Positions 25,451 through 38,685 of a stretch of DNA of 64,000 nucleotides are shown here, in pieces. Under the pieces are notes generated by a model, which did no database searches, was not told the origin of the DNA, and was given only the letters and a program-made list of their open reading frames with translations. How positions within the stretch are numbered: position 1 is the stretch's first letter; each line of letters starts with the position of its first letter. The DNA is from Diadema setosum (Eukaryota; Echinodermata; Echinoidea; Diadematoida; Diadematidae): contig CM067062.1 in assembly GCA_033980235.1 (NCBI GenBank), forward strand, positions 2,137,709-2,201,708, written 5' to 3'. The position numbers were made by a program, and so were the translations under genes.

Positions 25451-27508
25451 TAATGCAAGAAAAAAGTTACATTTCAGAATAGAAACGTGCAGTATCGTAA
25501 GGCCTTTGTTTCCTTTTTTGAATACTTAATATACTATTCTCCCTTAACAAAAAAAAATGAGCCCGTTTGTTCCCACCTTTACATATCAAAGCTCGTTTTG
25601 GACAGACTGAATTTTATCTAATAGGCCTAATTCAGATCATTGATTCAAATAATTTTAATCTCTAAGAATGTGTTGATATCTGTATGTTTGATAACCATAA
25701 AGAACAAGATTTGAATATCTTGCCTTGCCTTGAGTAAACAGACAGTTTGATTCATTGTCACAACATTTGTTTTTCTTTTTCACAATGTAACAAACTATTA
25801 ATCATAATTAGGGTTGATGTGCCATGATTAATTAACTATATTATTTTTCTGGATTCATATTTACATCCGACTCTTATATAAGCAATAACATTATCATCGT
25901 GATCAACGAGACTTTATTGATGACATGATCGTGACAAAAGACATAAAGAGAAGTTTGGGCTTCAGTTTACACCAGTTGATGACGTGGAAAAAAAAAAAGA
26001 AGAGAACTGAAGTCCCTCCTCCTGCATCACTTCAGTGGATTCCTTACTAATTTTGCTCTGACTTATGGTAGAACTTGGATCTCAAATTCACGGTGTGTTT
26101 CAGCTGTTGCCGACTTGTAACATGATTGTGTTTTTCCTGTTAACTATGAATGTCAAAACAGCGCATGGCACATTCTCCGTGATATCAGAAAACGCATTGC
26201 TGGTAGAATGGGTTTATAACACGATTAGAACTGCATTTGACGAGGCTGCATTTTTCATGTCATTCGATTTATGTTGTCACTTTCTTCGAGAAAAAGTGCA
26301 TGGCACAGAAGAAAGAGAAATGCAGTCTTGAAACCAGGTAAGGTTTAGAAGAAGCAGCGCTCGGGCCTTGGAGTGGAGAAGGGAACTTGGCAAATGCAAT
26401 AGAACCATCCAAGTTAAGATCCCAACAATATTCAGCGTCAGGTTCGATGTTATGTGCATTACGGGGAGAGGCAATTTATACCGCTGCCTAGATATGGAGT
26501 GCATTCATGGCGGGTAATTCAATAAAAGTCGGGCTCGTTTTGTCAGCCTTAGCTCCAGATGGCTTTTGAAGGGCCTCTTCCTCTGATGGCGATAGCTTAA
26601 GTGGGGACCATCTACTATACTTCTCTCTATCTCTCTGTATTTCTTCTCTTTCCTTATCTATTTTTCTCTCTTTCTCCCATTCTCTCACCATCTATATATC
26701 TATCTCACATGCAGACACTCATATACTCATGATAATATCCCTGACCTGATATCTCTTGCTTTCTTTACTTTTCTCATCAAAGATGACAAACCACAGACAT
26801 ATCTTTTCTACTCGATTCTTTTCTCTCTTTTTTTTTTTGTATTTGTTTCTAGCTGCGTCCATTAAACATGTCAAACACGTGACCCCTGGGCGACATAAAC
26901 AAGTTTTCTCTCCCCGTCTGTCAGTCTTCTCATCTATAGAATCCATTATATCCCTTTGAACTTCTCTATCTTTCTCACCCAATACTTTCTCTCTTTCTTC
27001 CACCGACCATCCTTTTCACACTGATAAAGGGAAGATATACTTTCTGTGTCCCCCCTTCTATATTTATCATCCTCCCAGTGGGCATTTCTATCCTTCATTT
27101 GTTGTGCCGGTCAAAATCAACAATTGAATGAAAGAGATGACATGTTTTTCTCATGTTTCAAGTTCTTTCTCTCTCCTCCCTTTCTCTCTCTCTCTCTCTC
27201 TTCTCTTCTCGTGCATTTTCCCACATTTTCTTTCTGTTTTGTTCGCTCTGTTTCCTTCTTTCCTAATCTAGCATTCTTCATCTCTACTTCTAGGTATTAT
27301 CTCTTTTTTTTTTGTGCTTTCTGCTTTTTTATCATACCCGATCCAGCAAAAAAACATATTTCTCTTGAAATCTCTGATTCTTCCTCACCGCTTTCTTTCC
27401 TTCTATCACCAAACAATGGACATTTCTACACACAAAAGTGACAATATGTATAATTTATGTATGTAATAATATATATATGACCATGAAACATTCATATTAT
27501 GTAATCAT

Positions 27509-27611
<103 letters not shown>

Positions 27612-27776
27612 TACATCTGATAACAATATTTATATACTTTTCTATCATGATATTTCTCGATAGATGCCATGTGTAGCCCATTTTTCGAAGACGTTACCTT
27701 TAAACCATCCCCACACTCCTATAACTTGGAGTGGTAAAACGTCCGTCCGAGGCAATTTGCGCTAAAAGCACACGCG

Positions 27777-28013
27777 ATGAGCTCGTATCAAATGGAATCT
27801 TGTATTTCAACTTCATCGACGGAGAGCGAAGACCCTAATATCCGATTGGAGAGTTTGAGACAATTTTCGAGATCCATTTCGAGTATCAGTGAATGCAGAA
27901 GCAGAGGGTGTATCGCTGAGGTTCGTCTTGTACTTCACGCGGAGGAACTATGTCGGGTTTTCCAGCTTTGGCGCGTAAGCTTATACACGGAAGAACTTTA
28001 TAGATTGCCATAG
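27777..28013 (+). CDS. Short hypothetical ORF, possible first exon
   Basis: This 78-codon frame begins in unique sequence just after a CpG-containing stretch (27740-27776). Its first half is Ser/Glu-rich and acidic (CISTSSTESEDPNIRLES), resembling a disordered N-terminus. A GTGTAT after codon 44 (near 27910) could be a weak donor, which would make this a first exon. Nothing in the peptide identifies a family, and the frame could be accidental. Confidence 0.15.
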   Translation: MSSYQMESCISTSSTESEDPNIRLESLRQFSRSISSISECRSRGCIAEVRLVLHAEELCRVFQLWRVSLYTEELYRLP

Positions 28014-28739
28014 ACTAGGCGCTTGAGCGTTCCTTAGTGTGGGAAGTGTTCATACAAGTGCACCCTGGAATATGAACGTGAGGAATAGAACTGGGCGGAA
28101 AATCAGAATATTATGACCGTAAGACAGCAAAATACGTGAGGTAAAGATGGTTTCCAAGGAAAATGAGCAAATAAAGAGTGAGTACAAACATCAATTACCT
28201 CAATCTATCAAGATTTTGAAATTAAGGTAAGAAAGTGAACTTAAGGAAAAAAATTAGAGGTCATTCCGACATACAGTCAAGGAGGGGGTCGAATGAATTT
28301 GATTTCACAAGTTACACATTACCGAAGGGAAAACAGAAATGAATAATCCATAAAATATACCCTCAGCAGTATTAGGGTGTACGATGTCCATACTCCAAGG
28401 TGGTTTTTCTTTCTTTCTATCAGCTGTCTATATCGGTACATGATATCAACAAACCGTTTTGCTCCTGGGTTGATCATATCTCATGATAATAAAACGACAA
28501 TAAACATGGACTCCAATTTCCTATTGCCCCCAGGAATAGTGTTGGTGTGAAGATATGAGATTGTGATTCAGAAGCTAAAGAGTTGCTTCTTATATTCCTC
28601 TCTCGTGGGGTCTCACCGCCCCATCGGGCGTTTTGTCTCATATATGGTCCCTTATATATCAGCCCCGATCGCTGGCTAATAACATACATCCCTCCTATGG
28701 GACGGCCTTGGCGCCTCGGTGCTACCGCATCCATCACTG

Positions 28740-28780
28740 TCCAGAAACAAGATGGCGTTTAATCACGTGATCGCTTCAAC
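28740..28780. promoter_or_regulatory. YY1-like site next to an E-box palindrome
   Basis: AAGATGGCG (28749-28757) matches the YY1 core. ATCACGTGAT (28762-28771), a 10-base palindrome, follows five bases later. The upstream 250 bases are unique and CpG-containing. Confidence 0.25.
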
Positions 28781-28927
28781 AGCTTATCAATGCTGACACC
28801 TCGAGCGACCTTTCGTTTCCTGGGCTCATCTTAGGTCGCGTTCTCTCTGGTGTCCCCCTCCCCCTTTCTCCATTTTCCGACATTACCCCTACCCCACCCC
28901 CTCCTGTATCCCGTTTGTTTCTTCATT

Positions 28928-28983
28928 CTTTATGACTCACACACGCACGCACAAAGTGTACATGCATTACACACACACACACA

Positions 28984-29052
<69 letters not shown>
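28928..29052. repeat. Long (CA)n microsatellite
   Basis: Over 80 bases of almost pure CA from 28971, preceded by imperfect CA units. Confidence 0.95.
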
Positions 29053-29055
<3 letters not shown>

Positions 29056-29379
29056 ATCAAATACCTGACACAAGGAAGACTTATACAAACTCATAACGCA
29101 CAGAGACGAATGCACGGAGAAACACCAACTGTTTAGTGAATGTAAATTTTGTGCCCTCCTTTCAGTTTTACACAATATTCAGCATATTAAAAAAAAGTAA
29201 TAATTGAATACATACGGTGGTATATTATCTTTGGTTAACTGTGTGTGTTCTATAGAATGATACTATTCCTTTCGTATTCTTCAATTTATTCTTGAAAGTT
29301 TCCTGTACCCATGCACCTACTTCAAAGAAAGAAAATGAATAGAAAGGAACGTAGAAAGAAGAGATTGGTATAAAGGCAA

Positions 29380-30020
29380 GTACCGCCCATTATCCTCGTC
29401 CAGCACTTGACCATCGGTGTACCGTCACTCCTATTCAAAGGGTACATTCTACACTACGCCTCTAACGGCCATCTATTTGATCTCTTGACACGAAAGAACA
29501 GAAATTCGCGAGCAATTTTTCCCGTGTTCCTCCCGGCATGCCTCCATCACTAACATCCTACTGTTAGCTCGCCTTGTGATCGGAGCGTGTCCGAGTACTT
29601 TCCGTTCGAATCTTCCCATCTCAGCGGGGTCTTTTCTCCTTGCAAGCCACTCTCTTTGCCTTCGAGTGTTTAATACGGCGGAGGCTGAATCGGATCAGAC
29701 GGTAGCAATGCCCTCCCTCTCCACACACCTTACCAAAAACTACTACTTCCCAAATCGCATTGATCGAATTACTAGCATAAAGCATATTGAAATACCATCC
29801 TGTCATGAATATTCAAGACCTCTTCCTTCTCCTCTCATTTTACCCCCTCTTTCTTTCTGTCTGCACGGTCTTTTTCAGTTGGGGAGAATTGTCGGGCATT
29901 GTCGGGTCGAGATCTCCCGGCTATTCATACCCTCAGATATGGTCTGTCTGGAGGATTCGCTGTCACAACGTGTTCTCATGTTGTATAGAAACATGATACA
30001 TAATGAATATTCATGAGAGA
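29380..30020. other. Unique CpG-containing island with a 146-codon plus frame
   Basis: The segment is rich in CpG for this window. A plus frame (29576-30016) is open for 146 codons, but its start is not an ATG (GTG-type) and the peptide shows no domain, with pyrimidine-tract-derived Pro/Leu/Ser stretches. I read it as regulatory or untranslated sequence. Confidence 0.2.
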
Positions 30021-30024
30021 AAAA

Positions 30025-32170
30025 GGCGGTAAAAAGAATGTGGCGCAGACGTAGGTGAGAGGGTGAATCCTCCTACACCAAACCCTCCAGGTTTTTCCAG
30101 GGCCTTTTTTTTTTTTCGATATAGTTCTGTTTCTGCGAGCATCGCTTTCACAAATCCTAGAGCACTTCCTCTACTTTTGTATGTGTTTGTTATTGTATAT
30201 ATGAGCGTGTGTGAGTGCAGAAGGAAAGGTTGCCTATAGAAATATTGATAAAAATTTATTTCAACTAGACTCTGATCCGCTGACGTCATTCACCATCAGG
30301 ATATTTGTTGTCCATCCAGTTGTGTTCCCAACATCTTACCACAACACGCAACAAACTTACGATGACTTAAAAGAGGGAGCTGTCTCATGGGATACATTAT
30401 GTTTTCATTGAGGGAGATATTTCTTCAAGATAGCCATGTATCATGGGAGCTATCGAAAAGAAACAACGACATGGGTCATTTTTGCATGTAGTCATTGCGT
30501 CGAAGTATGTCAACTCCTAAAGGCTATTCCTGTTTATCTCTAGCGCCATTTGGAGATATATGCAAACTACAAAAATTCCCGAAGCAAAAACACATCGCGT
30601 TATTTCTTGTATTACGAGTTTTGACAGAACTGTGGAGCAGCTGTATTATCCTCCTTTTGTTTATATACTTCATAAAACATGTCGCTATAAATGTCACTCG
30701 GTCCGGTCTTAAAGAGACCAGCCCATCAGGAATTGCGCCCTCAGTTATGGAAAGGAGTAGCGTTTATGTCATTGAAGAAATAATATCTGGGTTTTGTCTT
30801 GTCCGTGATGTGTATGTGCGCCTTTGTTTTTGAGTGTTTGTGTATACATGGTATATGAATGCACGCAACACCTTCAAAGACAGACGATTACACAGCCAGG
30901 CATTAGGCTCAACATTGCAGTCTATGCATTCGTTTGACTGAGAAATTCAAGGCGACTGTAGGACGAAGTGCATGTTGTTGATAAATTCTGTCACCATCTT
31001 GATACGGCACTTAATGCAGATAGAATTTCGGCTCATGTTAGTAATACTTCCCTACTGCTGGTCCGCTTTCATGCCATGGCTCTTGGGAGCATGCACATTA
31101 TGCTTCTCATCGCTGTTTTGAATCTTTAAAATTTATTATCAGCAATGGTGTTTAGTGGAAAAATGCCACCGGCTCGATTGTAATACACTTCATGTGGTTG
31201 ATCGATGAATTTCCTACTTTTGCTGCATGAGTTGCGAAAGTCTCCGACAAGATTGATGTAACTTTTGACTCTTGACTACATAATCACTCTCTAGTGCTTC
31301 TTTGCTCTAGATATCACCCCGGAGAGAGACTCGAGTTGACTTATCTGTCTACGATCATAAGCAGGTCTTTGACTCAGCTACCCAATACTGATATGAGTAG
31401 CGAGCGCATGCCAACCTTACTGTTCACGAAGTGACAATCCATACGTATTTGTTATCCGTACAATCCGTTATTATTTCGATCGATCGAGAGTAACGCAACC
31501 CATATCAAGTTTATTCGATTGATGAAAACTCCTTATGCTTATTTTGGCTATTTCTTAAACTGATTTCTTTCTAACAGTGCTCTATTTTTCAATAAAAGGA
31601 ATCTTCCATCTTATTTTAATGAATTCAGTGGATTAACTGCTTTTTGACTGCGCGGTGGTGTTTGACGCTTTGTTTTATTTGGCAAATCATATACACAAGC
31701 ACATACACACAGACACAAACGCATAACGCACACATGCTAACTCACAAACACGCACAAACATATATACACACACACAGATAGTTATAAAATCCGAAGATTC
31801 GGTCACAGACGGTATCAGTCGCCACGCTCCGGCTATCGCATGTCAGTTCGAACTCAACATCACCACGCCACACGTGACGAGGTGGAACAGGTGTACAACC
31901 CATCTATATGAATTAACGACGCATTGAATGCAATCATTTACAACAAATATGCTTCGTTATCTCCCTTCTGTCTGTCCGTCTGTCCGTCTGTCTCTCTATC
32001 TGCTCTGTCTCCCTTCCGTCGTTCTATCACTCACTCTGCCTACATCCATTCATTTATCTATCCCTTTTAGTAGTCTCTCGGTTTTAATGCCGTTGCATTC
32101 GTGAGAAGTGTATTAAAAGTCCTTCATTTCAGTTACCATTGAAATATTGTCAACAATCCCATTTAACTTG
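30025..32170. other. Gene-free unique DNA
   Basis: One CRE octamer (30281-30288), an imperfect CA run (31690-31775) and a TCTGTCCG-type run (31965-31995). Nothing else is recognised. Confidence 0.6.
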
Positions 32171-32179
32171 GAAGTGATG

Positions 32180-32406
32180 TTTGTGTATGTGATGTTTTTT
32201 TATTACTATTACCGAATGATATTCTATTCCATGGTATCATCACCCCCCCCCCCTTGTCCCATCACATTTTCCTGTCTTTCTACCACTGACTACTTTTGTG
32301 TATGTGATGTTTTTTTATTACTATTACCGAATGATATTCTATTCCATAGTATCATCACCCCCTTGTCCCATCACATTTTCCTGTCTTTCTACCACTGACT
32401 ACTTTT
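32180..32406. repeat. Tandem duplication, about 115-bp unit, two copies
   Basis: TGTGTATGTGATG starts at 32182 and 32297. Both units contain TTACTATTACCGAATGATAT, the CATCAC(C)n tract and TTTCTACCACTGACTACTTT. The C run is 11 in the first copy and 5 in the second; otherwise they are nearly identical, so the duplication is recent and the C tract has since changed length. Confidence 0.9.
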
Positions 32407-32639
32407 GTTTTTGTGTCCCATTATTCATTTATCTATCTAATCGTTGATTGATATTAAAAAAAAAAACAAAGATCCTATGCTACTAAGCTGAGAGTAACAG
32501 TCATCCATATGACTTGGAAATCAAGCTATGTCTAAGTACGCTAGATGTGAAGAAATCAGCAAGAAAACACACACACACTATCTGTCACATGTTAGAAAAA
32601 GATATAAAAAGCTTGACTATTTTATTCGTTTTGTCAGCA

Positions 32640-33180
32640 TTTTTTACTTTTTGTTTTCATCTCCATGATCTCCGGGTTTACCTGAGATAATCATTATCGT
32701 CCTATCGATTGCACATTCGTCCAGTGAAAGTAGCCTACCTTGATGATACCTTGGCAGCCATTTTGTGTTTCTGATTGATTGCCAAACTCCGTCGTGCCAA
32801 TTAGTGGAGTTAACCGTCCACTTTAAACCACTTAAACCCGTCCCCGACCGATAGATCATCGCTTCGTGCTCCCATCCAAATAGAGGAACCGTAAAAGGAC
32901 GAAGAATCCAATTCAACCTTTAATATTTTATTCACGTCAAACAAAGTTGCGCAAAGAAGAAATAAAAATGATAGATGATGAGGGCAAATACAAACCATGA
33001 GCAGAGATCGACCAGGCGTAATTTCCGTCTCCAAAACCAACTGGGGAATATGAGTAGAATGTCTTTCGTAAGATTTCTTATGTCCACCCCTCTCAAAAAG
33101 TCCAGCGTCTTCCCAACATGATACCGGAATGACATACGGAGAGCGCCAAAGACGCAAAAGTACTAACCTTTCAGAGTAAC
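32640..33180. other. Unique island, probable non-coding
   Basis: Balanced sequence with overlapping short minus frames (90 and 115 codons) in different registers, which is typical of non-coding DNA of neutral composition. It contains TGATTGATTG and CCACTTAAA words that homeodomain factors can bind. No domain is recognised. Confidence 0.2.
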
Positions 33181-33765
33181 GGTTGAGACAAATGACTTAC
33201 AACATCCTATCTGATGGAGGCCACGGTATTTGTTTCTTAACCGAACGCTCTTCTGGATGAGGGAGAGAGAGAACAGTTTGATATCGTCATATGGGTTTCG
33301 TGCCATTAGCTATTTCCTGTTCCTTTGCCTACAAGAAAACAAAAGTACTTGTATAAGACGCGGAAGACTTCACCCTCCATTAAGGGCTCCACAATTAATA
33401 ATCCCAATCCCAGCTACGATATAGTGCATGTCCTTTGAGAGATGGGAATAACAGGAAAGAAATGGGAAAAATGACAGAAGAAATAGAGTGAATAAAGTCC
33501 AGAATTGACCGGAAGAACGATAAATCATACAAAAACACGTTTTTCATAAAGTAACAAGATTTTATGTAATGTATAGAAATTGGTTGGGCCTACAAACAAA
33601 ATAAAAACCACATTAACTTGGAAGAGGAAATAAGCTTTGAAGAGATATAAGTAACAGGGAAGACTTTCCACAGAGTCATATAAAAAAGATAAGAAGAAAC
33701 AAGACATGTTACCAGTGACCCCATTTGCCACAAGGTTCATATCTACCGTAGAAAGAGACGCGCTT

Positions 33766-34107
33766 TCATTCTTCACATTCTTCGAAAAGGATCAATGACC
33801 TAAGCATGTTGGCTTTGTCCATCCGAGTGGTCAGCCGTCCCGTCTCTTTTTCAAGAGAACTTCGAACTTGAGGACCTAAAGACAGATGACCCCAAGAGAC
33901 GAAAACAAAATCCGGACAAATTGATTGATGGCACCAAAATGGACGTATGACGTACAAATCCCCTTGACCAGAAGGAGGTACTATTTCACCGTCGGGAACG
34001 CCCACACATTGTGTGTTATCTTCCCAAAAAGATGGATTAGTTGGTAAATGTGTGTGGATGTGTATACGTCTATGTGTTCTTAGATACTTGTGATTTTGTG
34101 AAAGCAA
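33766..34107 (-). CDS. Short hypothetical minus-strand ORF
   Basis: This is a 113-codon open frame on the minus strand. The first residues read a His/Thr-rich stretch from GT-like sequence. The remaining residues, from about NPSFWEDNTQ onward, lie in unique sequence and include VPDGEIVPPSGQGDL and several Trp and Cys residues. No domain, splice frame or start context supports it strongly. Confidence 0.12.
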   Translation of the reverse strand: MLSQNHKYLRTHRRIHIHTHLPTNPSFWEDNTQCVGVPDGEIVPPSGQGDLYVIRPFWCHQSICPDFVFVSWGHLSLGPQVRSSLEKETGRLTTRMDKANMLRSLILFEECEE

Positions 34108-35633
34108 TTAAAGCGAAGAGTTAAGAGAATACAGGAAGGTATTGTATTTATTCATCTATCTATCTACACATTTGTGTGCCTATGATTTTGTTTGTGTGTG
34201 TGTGTGTGTGTGTGCGTGTGTACTTTTATTTCTGTGTGAGTGTGTGTATTAAACATTGCAGTGAAATTTAAAGAAAGAAGTCCTCAAGATATGTAAATTT
34301 CTGAATGGGGAGGATTTTTTCTACATTACTGTTAGCATAATTATTTATCATACGTCTTACTTTTATTTCTATCTCATAGTTAACTTCTTCATTCTTTGTG
34401 GAAGGAAAATTTCTACGGTCACGATTATACAAAATTGTACAGATTAAAGAAATGTTGGCGCCTTTGTGCAACAATAATGAACAGCTTACACAAATTCTGG
34501 TAGTGTTGCACCTCACCATGTTAAACATATCTCCATCTCTCACCCCATCCCCACCTCCGTGTGGCTCATTTAAAGTCACCTATTTGAAATATGATGCCCA
34601 TTTTGAGTACCTCCTCCTCTTCCTAACAAAGACAAATACTTCAAATACATACACATGCTTGACCAGATTTAATCATCGTCATAACCTATCATGTGGATTG
34701 GCAAAATTGGCTACAAAACCATTGGAGGTGATGATTCGGATAGCAGTTGTGTTGGTGTTACTCTGGTAGCGAGTAATTTGCACAGTATCTTTGTTTCCTG
34801 GCTTTGTTTTCATGGGCGTAGTATGGTCTAGGAGGTCCTGGAATAAAAGGAGTGAAGGGACATACTTAAAGGTTTTTCATGAAACTCTGGATTCTAACAC
34901 CATAACTCCATTATTCTCATTCCGTAAAATGCATTTCTTGAGGTCTGAATTTTCTTCAGTTCGTCTCCCTCTAACAAATGAAATTTGTAAGATCGCAACT
35001 GCTGATCTGTCATTTAATAATTTGTTATTCATGAATAATTCACTTATTAGAGGGGGACAAACTGAAGAAATTTCAAACCTTAACCTTCACCCCACTTCTT
35101 AATATCCTCTTGCATTTTATTAATGCATTTCTATTTTTTTATCACGTACAGCGGTCAATCATGTCATATCATCATATTTCAACGAATGACATTGATTTCT
35201 CATAGGGAATATAAGAAAAGCGTTCATCCTCGACTCGGGTCAAGCCGTGTAACCAGGGTAAAGGGCAGTCAAACTTTGGACGACGGCGCGAGGGGACAGG
35301 AGTAGAAAAGTGGGCTACATTCTTTCCCTTTGAAGGCGCATCTTTTTACTTATAATTTATGACCATCCTCCTTTCACCCCCCCCCCCGTCCCCCCCCCCC
35401 CCCTTTTCCTCTTCCTTGTCAGGACGAGAGATGCTCGTTTGTCTGCGGCAGTTTAGCAGGCGCCTGGCCGGGCATAAATCAAGCAGGGTGCCACAAGCCA
35501 GGCATTGAACAGATGTTATTGTCGTACAGAGCGCGATATGATTAAAATTTTGACTTACCGGGCTTGTCACGTTCCCTGCTTGTTGAAAATAAATTACGCG
35601 CCGCTATATCACAAGGAAAAAGATGTGCTATAT

Positions 35634-35636
35634 GCA

Positions 35637-35715
<79 letters not shown>

Positions 35716-35727
35716 TTATATATATAC
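35634..35727. repeat. (TA)n microsatellite
   Basis: TA array with one CA and one TTTA interruption. Confidence 0.95.
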
Positions 35728-36153
35728 ATCAAAACTCTGTCCCAATGGGAGCACTGTTGCACCTTATATTGTGTTGGAGGATCTTAAAAGGCATGGAAAG
35801 GTCGATGCTGAACGATTATTTCGAGGTTCTATCGTAATCATTAGATGGATAGTTTTCTCATACACACAGACATGAATGTAATACAAAATGTATGTATTTA
35901 TGTATGTATAATATGCATCTGTATGCATACATCTACATATATGCTTTAATGATGAAATTTCAAGATGATGACATTATATTTCTACCTTATTCACTTATAA
36001 TATCATAACTTATATTGACTTGCTACTATTATGATAATTGGGTAACGAATATGATTAGGTATGTTTAAAACGTTCTTCCGAAATGTTTACAAGTCGTCCC
36101 CAATGATTGACTCCCTTTATTATTCTAACTTATTTATAAGTGCAACAGCTGTA

Positions 36154-36154
36154 T

Positions 36155-36194
<40 letters not shown>

Positions 36195-36213
36195 ACACAC
36201 ACATACACAAACA

Positions 36214-36256
<43 letters not shown>
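36154..36256. repeat. Compound (CA)n(TA)n microsatellite
   Basis: Interrupted CA units followed by about 20 TA units. Confidence 0.95.
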
Positions 36257-36258
<2 letters not shown>

Positions 36259-38083
36259 GCATAAGTCTGTGTATACATTTATACGTTACGTAAGAACATG
36301 ATGTGTTTTTGATTAACCAGTAAAGTGTACTTACACGTTTCCCTGTTTTATTTTATAACACATCGCAATTGTTATTCATCACACAGTCAATAACACAAGT
36401 ATGAGCTGAACTTTGCGGTCCGTAAGACGCAACTGATTGCGGTTTTGCTGATTTGCTCCTATTTGTTGAAAATATGTAGTGTTATCATTAATCATAGTTG
36501 TAATCACCGTCAGAATCCAAAAGTCTATGCACATGATGCATATGAAATAGAGTCTTACAAGACTACATTCAATAATGAGTAAACATAAAATCACGGTAAA
36601 TAACAATAATGGTAATAACAAAATTGTATAGCGCTTTTTCTATACAGACACAATCAAACACTTGCAAACTTACAAATTTCCTCGGCATGAGTATGATGAA
36701 CAAGAAGTATTAATCAATCTTTCGTAGAACCAAGGCCAATACAATCTGTTTTCGTTGGAGTGAAAGAAATGTGCTCTGATAGTTAACCAATCACCCTGAT
36801 AGTTAAATAACAGCATAAGATATCATGAAGCAATACATTTCTCTGAAATTATAGTTTGTAAAGTCGCACCCGCGTCGAATACATAATCGCATGAGACATG
36901 ATGCGTGAACATTATGTTCTGCACATTTTCCAGCACCAGAATGGATCATAAATAATTGATCAAGTAGCAAGTAGACACACACGTTGTTATGGGCTTATCT
37001 CTCCCTCTCTCTCCCCCTTTCTCTCTTTCTTTATTCCTTTTTCTTATTCATTGATAATTTCTCTGTTGCATTTGGTGTGTGAAGTGTGTACGTAGTTGAG
37101 AATGTATATGATTAATTCCTCATTCGAGATTTGTAGGATAGAATGGGACGTGAATTGCATCTGAATTATTCAGAAATGACGAAATAATGAGTCGAATATA
37201 ATATGTGTCAGGAATTGCTCCATAGATAAGAAAAGTGACACAGAAAACGAAGAGAGATAGAAAGAAAGATGATGCTAGATAGGGGAATAGATCGAGGGAT
37301 AAAAGAGGGAGGGGGGAGAGGGAGAAAACACGAGTATCTCCTTTGAGTTTTGTCTTCTCTGTTGGTCATTACTACGTGATGTGTTTCTCAGTCACCCATA
37401 TTCCCACGTGCCTAATAACAATCCTGGCATCCCGCTCAATTAGGGAGGAGGGTGAAAGCATGGGGCGGAATATAGCACCTGCAATGCCATTAATGTTACA
37501 GATGGGAATGTGTTTGAAAATAGATACAGCTACAATGAGTCAGCTCATGTCATGAATTATTCATGAGGGGAGTTGTAAGACCTCCTCCTCCCCCACCCCT
37601 TTTTTTTTTATGGTTACTTTTTTTACAGACCCGTTGCTGGTATTCTCAGTCGAAGGCACAGTTTGTTGCTTCTTCTCTGTGAATATAGGACGAGGTCCAC
37701 TATAATAAATATGTGAATTAGCAGTAAAAAATAACTAACAAGGGGCAACTTTTTCCTAATATCGTAGACCAAACTTTAAGGCGAAAATTGAACAAAATCC
37801 CTCGAACAGTCGTGAAGTAGATATTATTTGTCAATAAAACCATAAGTGGAAAATTGAACAGAGGCCTGAAGAAAGGATATATATTTTTTTGATATATAAG
37901 ATTTTAAATAATCATCAAGATTTTGGTATATTAATGTCATTAATGCGCTTAACCTGTAGACAACGAATCTAGAAATAAGGTACAATTTGAAAGATGGCAC
38001 TGGAAACCACTGTAACCCATGTCGTTAGTTTTCCTGCCTTTTTCATGTTTCTTCATCATTCATCGCGTTCCCCAGCACGTATA

Positions 38084-38182
38084 CTTCCTCCCTCCCTTTC
38101 TCCCTCCCTCCCTCTCTCTCTCTCTCTCTCTCTCCCTCTCTCCCTCTCCCTCTCCTCCCCCCCCCCTCTCTCTCTTATCATG
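38084..38182 (+). repeat. (CT)n / C-rich pyrimidine tract
   Basis: CCCT units grade into CT units and then a C run. Purine-pyrimidine mirror repeats of this type can form triplex DNA. Confidence 0.9.
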
Positions 38183-38480
38183 TTACCTCCATGCACGGCT
38201 TTACATCGCCATTCACATGACAAGAAAAAAAAAACACCTCACGACTCACTACAAGCAGTAGTAAGAAGCAGATGGTACGTGGACCATTGATGAAGCAACG
38301 CGTCGATGATTCTAGCCCCTCGCCATTCAAAAAAAAAAGAAGAACAAACAAACAAAAAAAGAAAACATCGCGGACATCCACCTCTTCGCCGAGAGCAATA
38401 CAATCCCCCTTAATAATTGATACGGCAAGATATGTTTTTCTTGTTTTTTAAGCGTGTTCTTTGGCGAGGGAAGGGTTTGG

Positions 38481-38685
38481 ATAATTCAGGCAAGATTGTC
38501 GTTTACTTCACGAGAGAATCTCGTCTGTATAGTTTTCTCTTCTGTGGCATGTAAGTTTCGACACGTAGGCGTATGGCTCTGAATAATTCAAACAAGATTG
38601 GCTTGCCATAACACTGGAGATTCTCCCGTTATGTTAAATCTCTTCTATGTGTCAGTTTTCACACATAGACACACAGACTAAAAAC
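38481..38685. repeat. Old tandem duplication, about 102-bp unit
   Basis: ATAATTCAGGCAAGATTG (38481) and ATAATTCAAACAAGATTG (38583) begin two diverged units. Each also contains TCTCTTCT followed by a GTTTYxACACxTAG block. Divergence is considerable. Confidence 0.55.
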
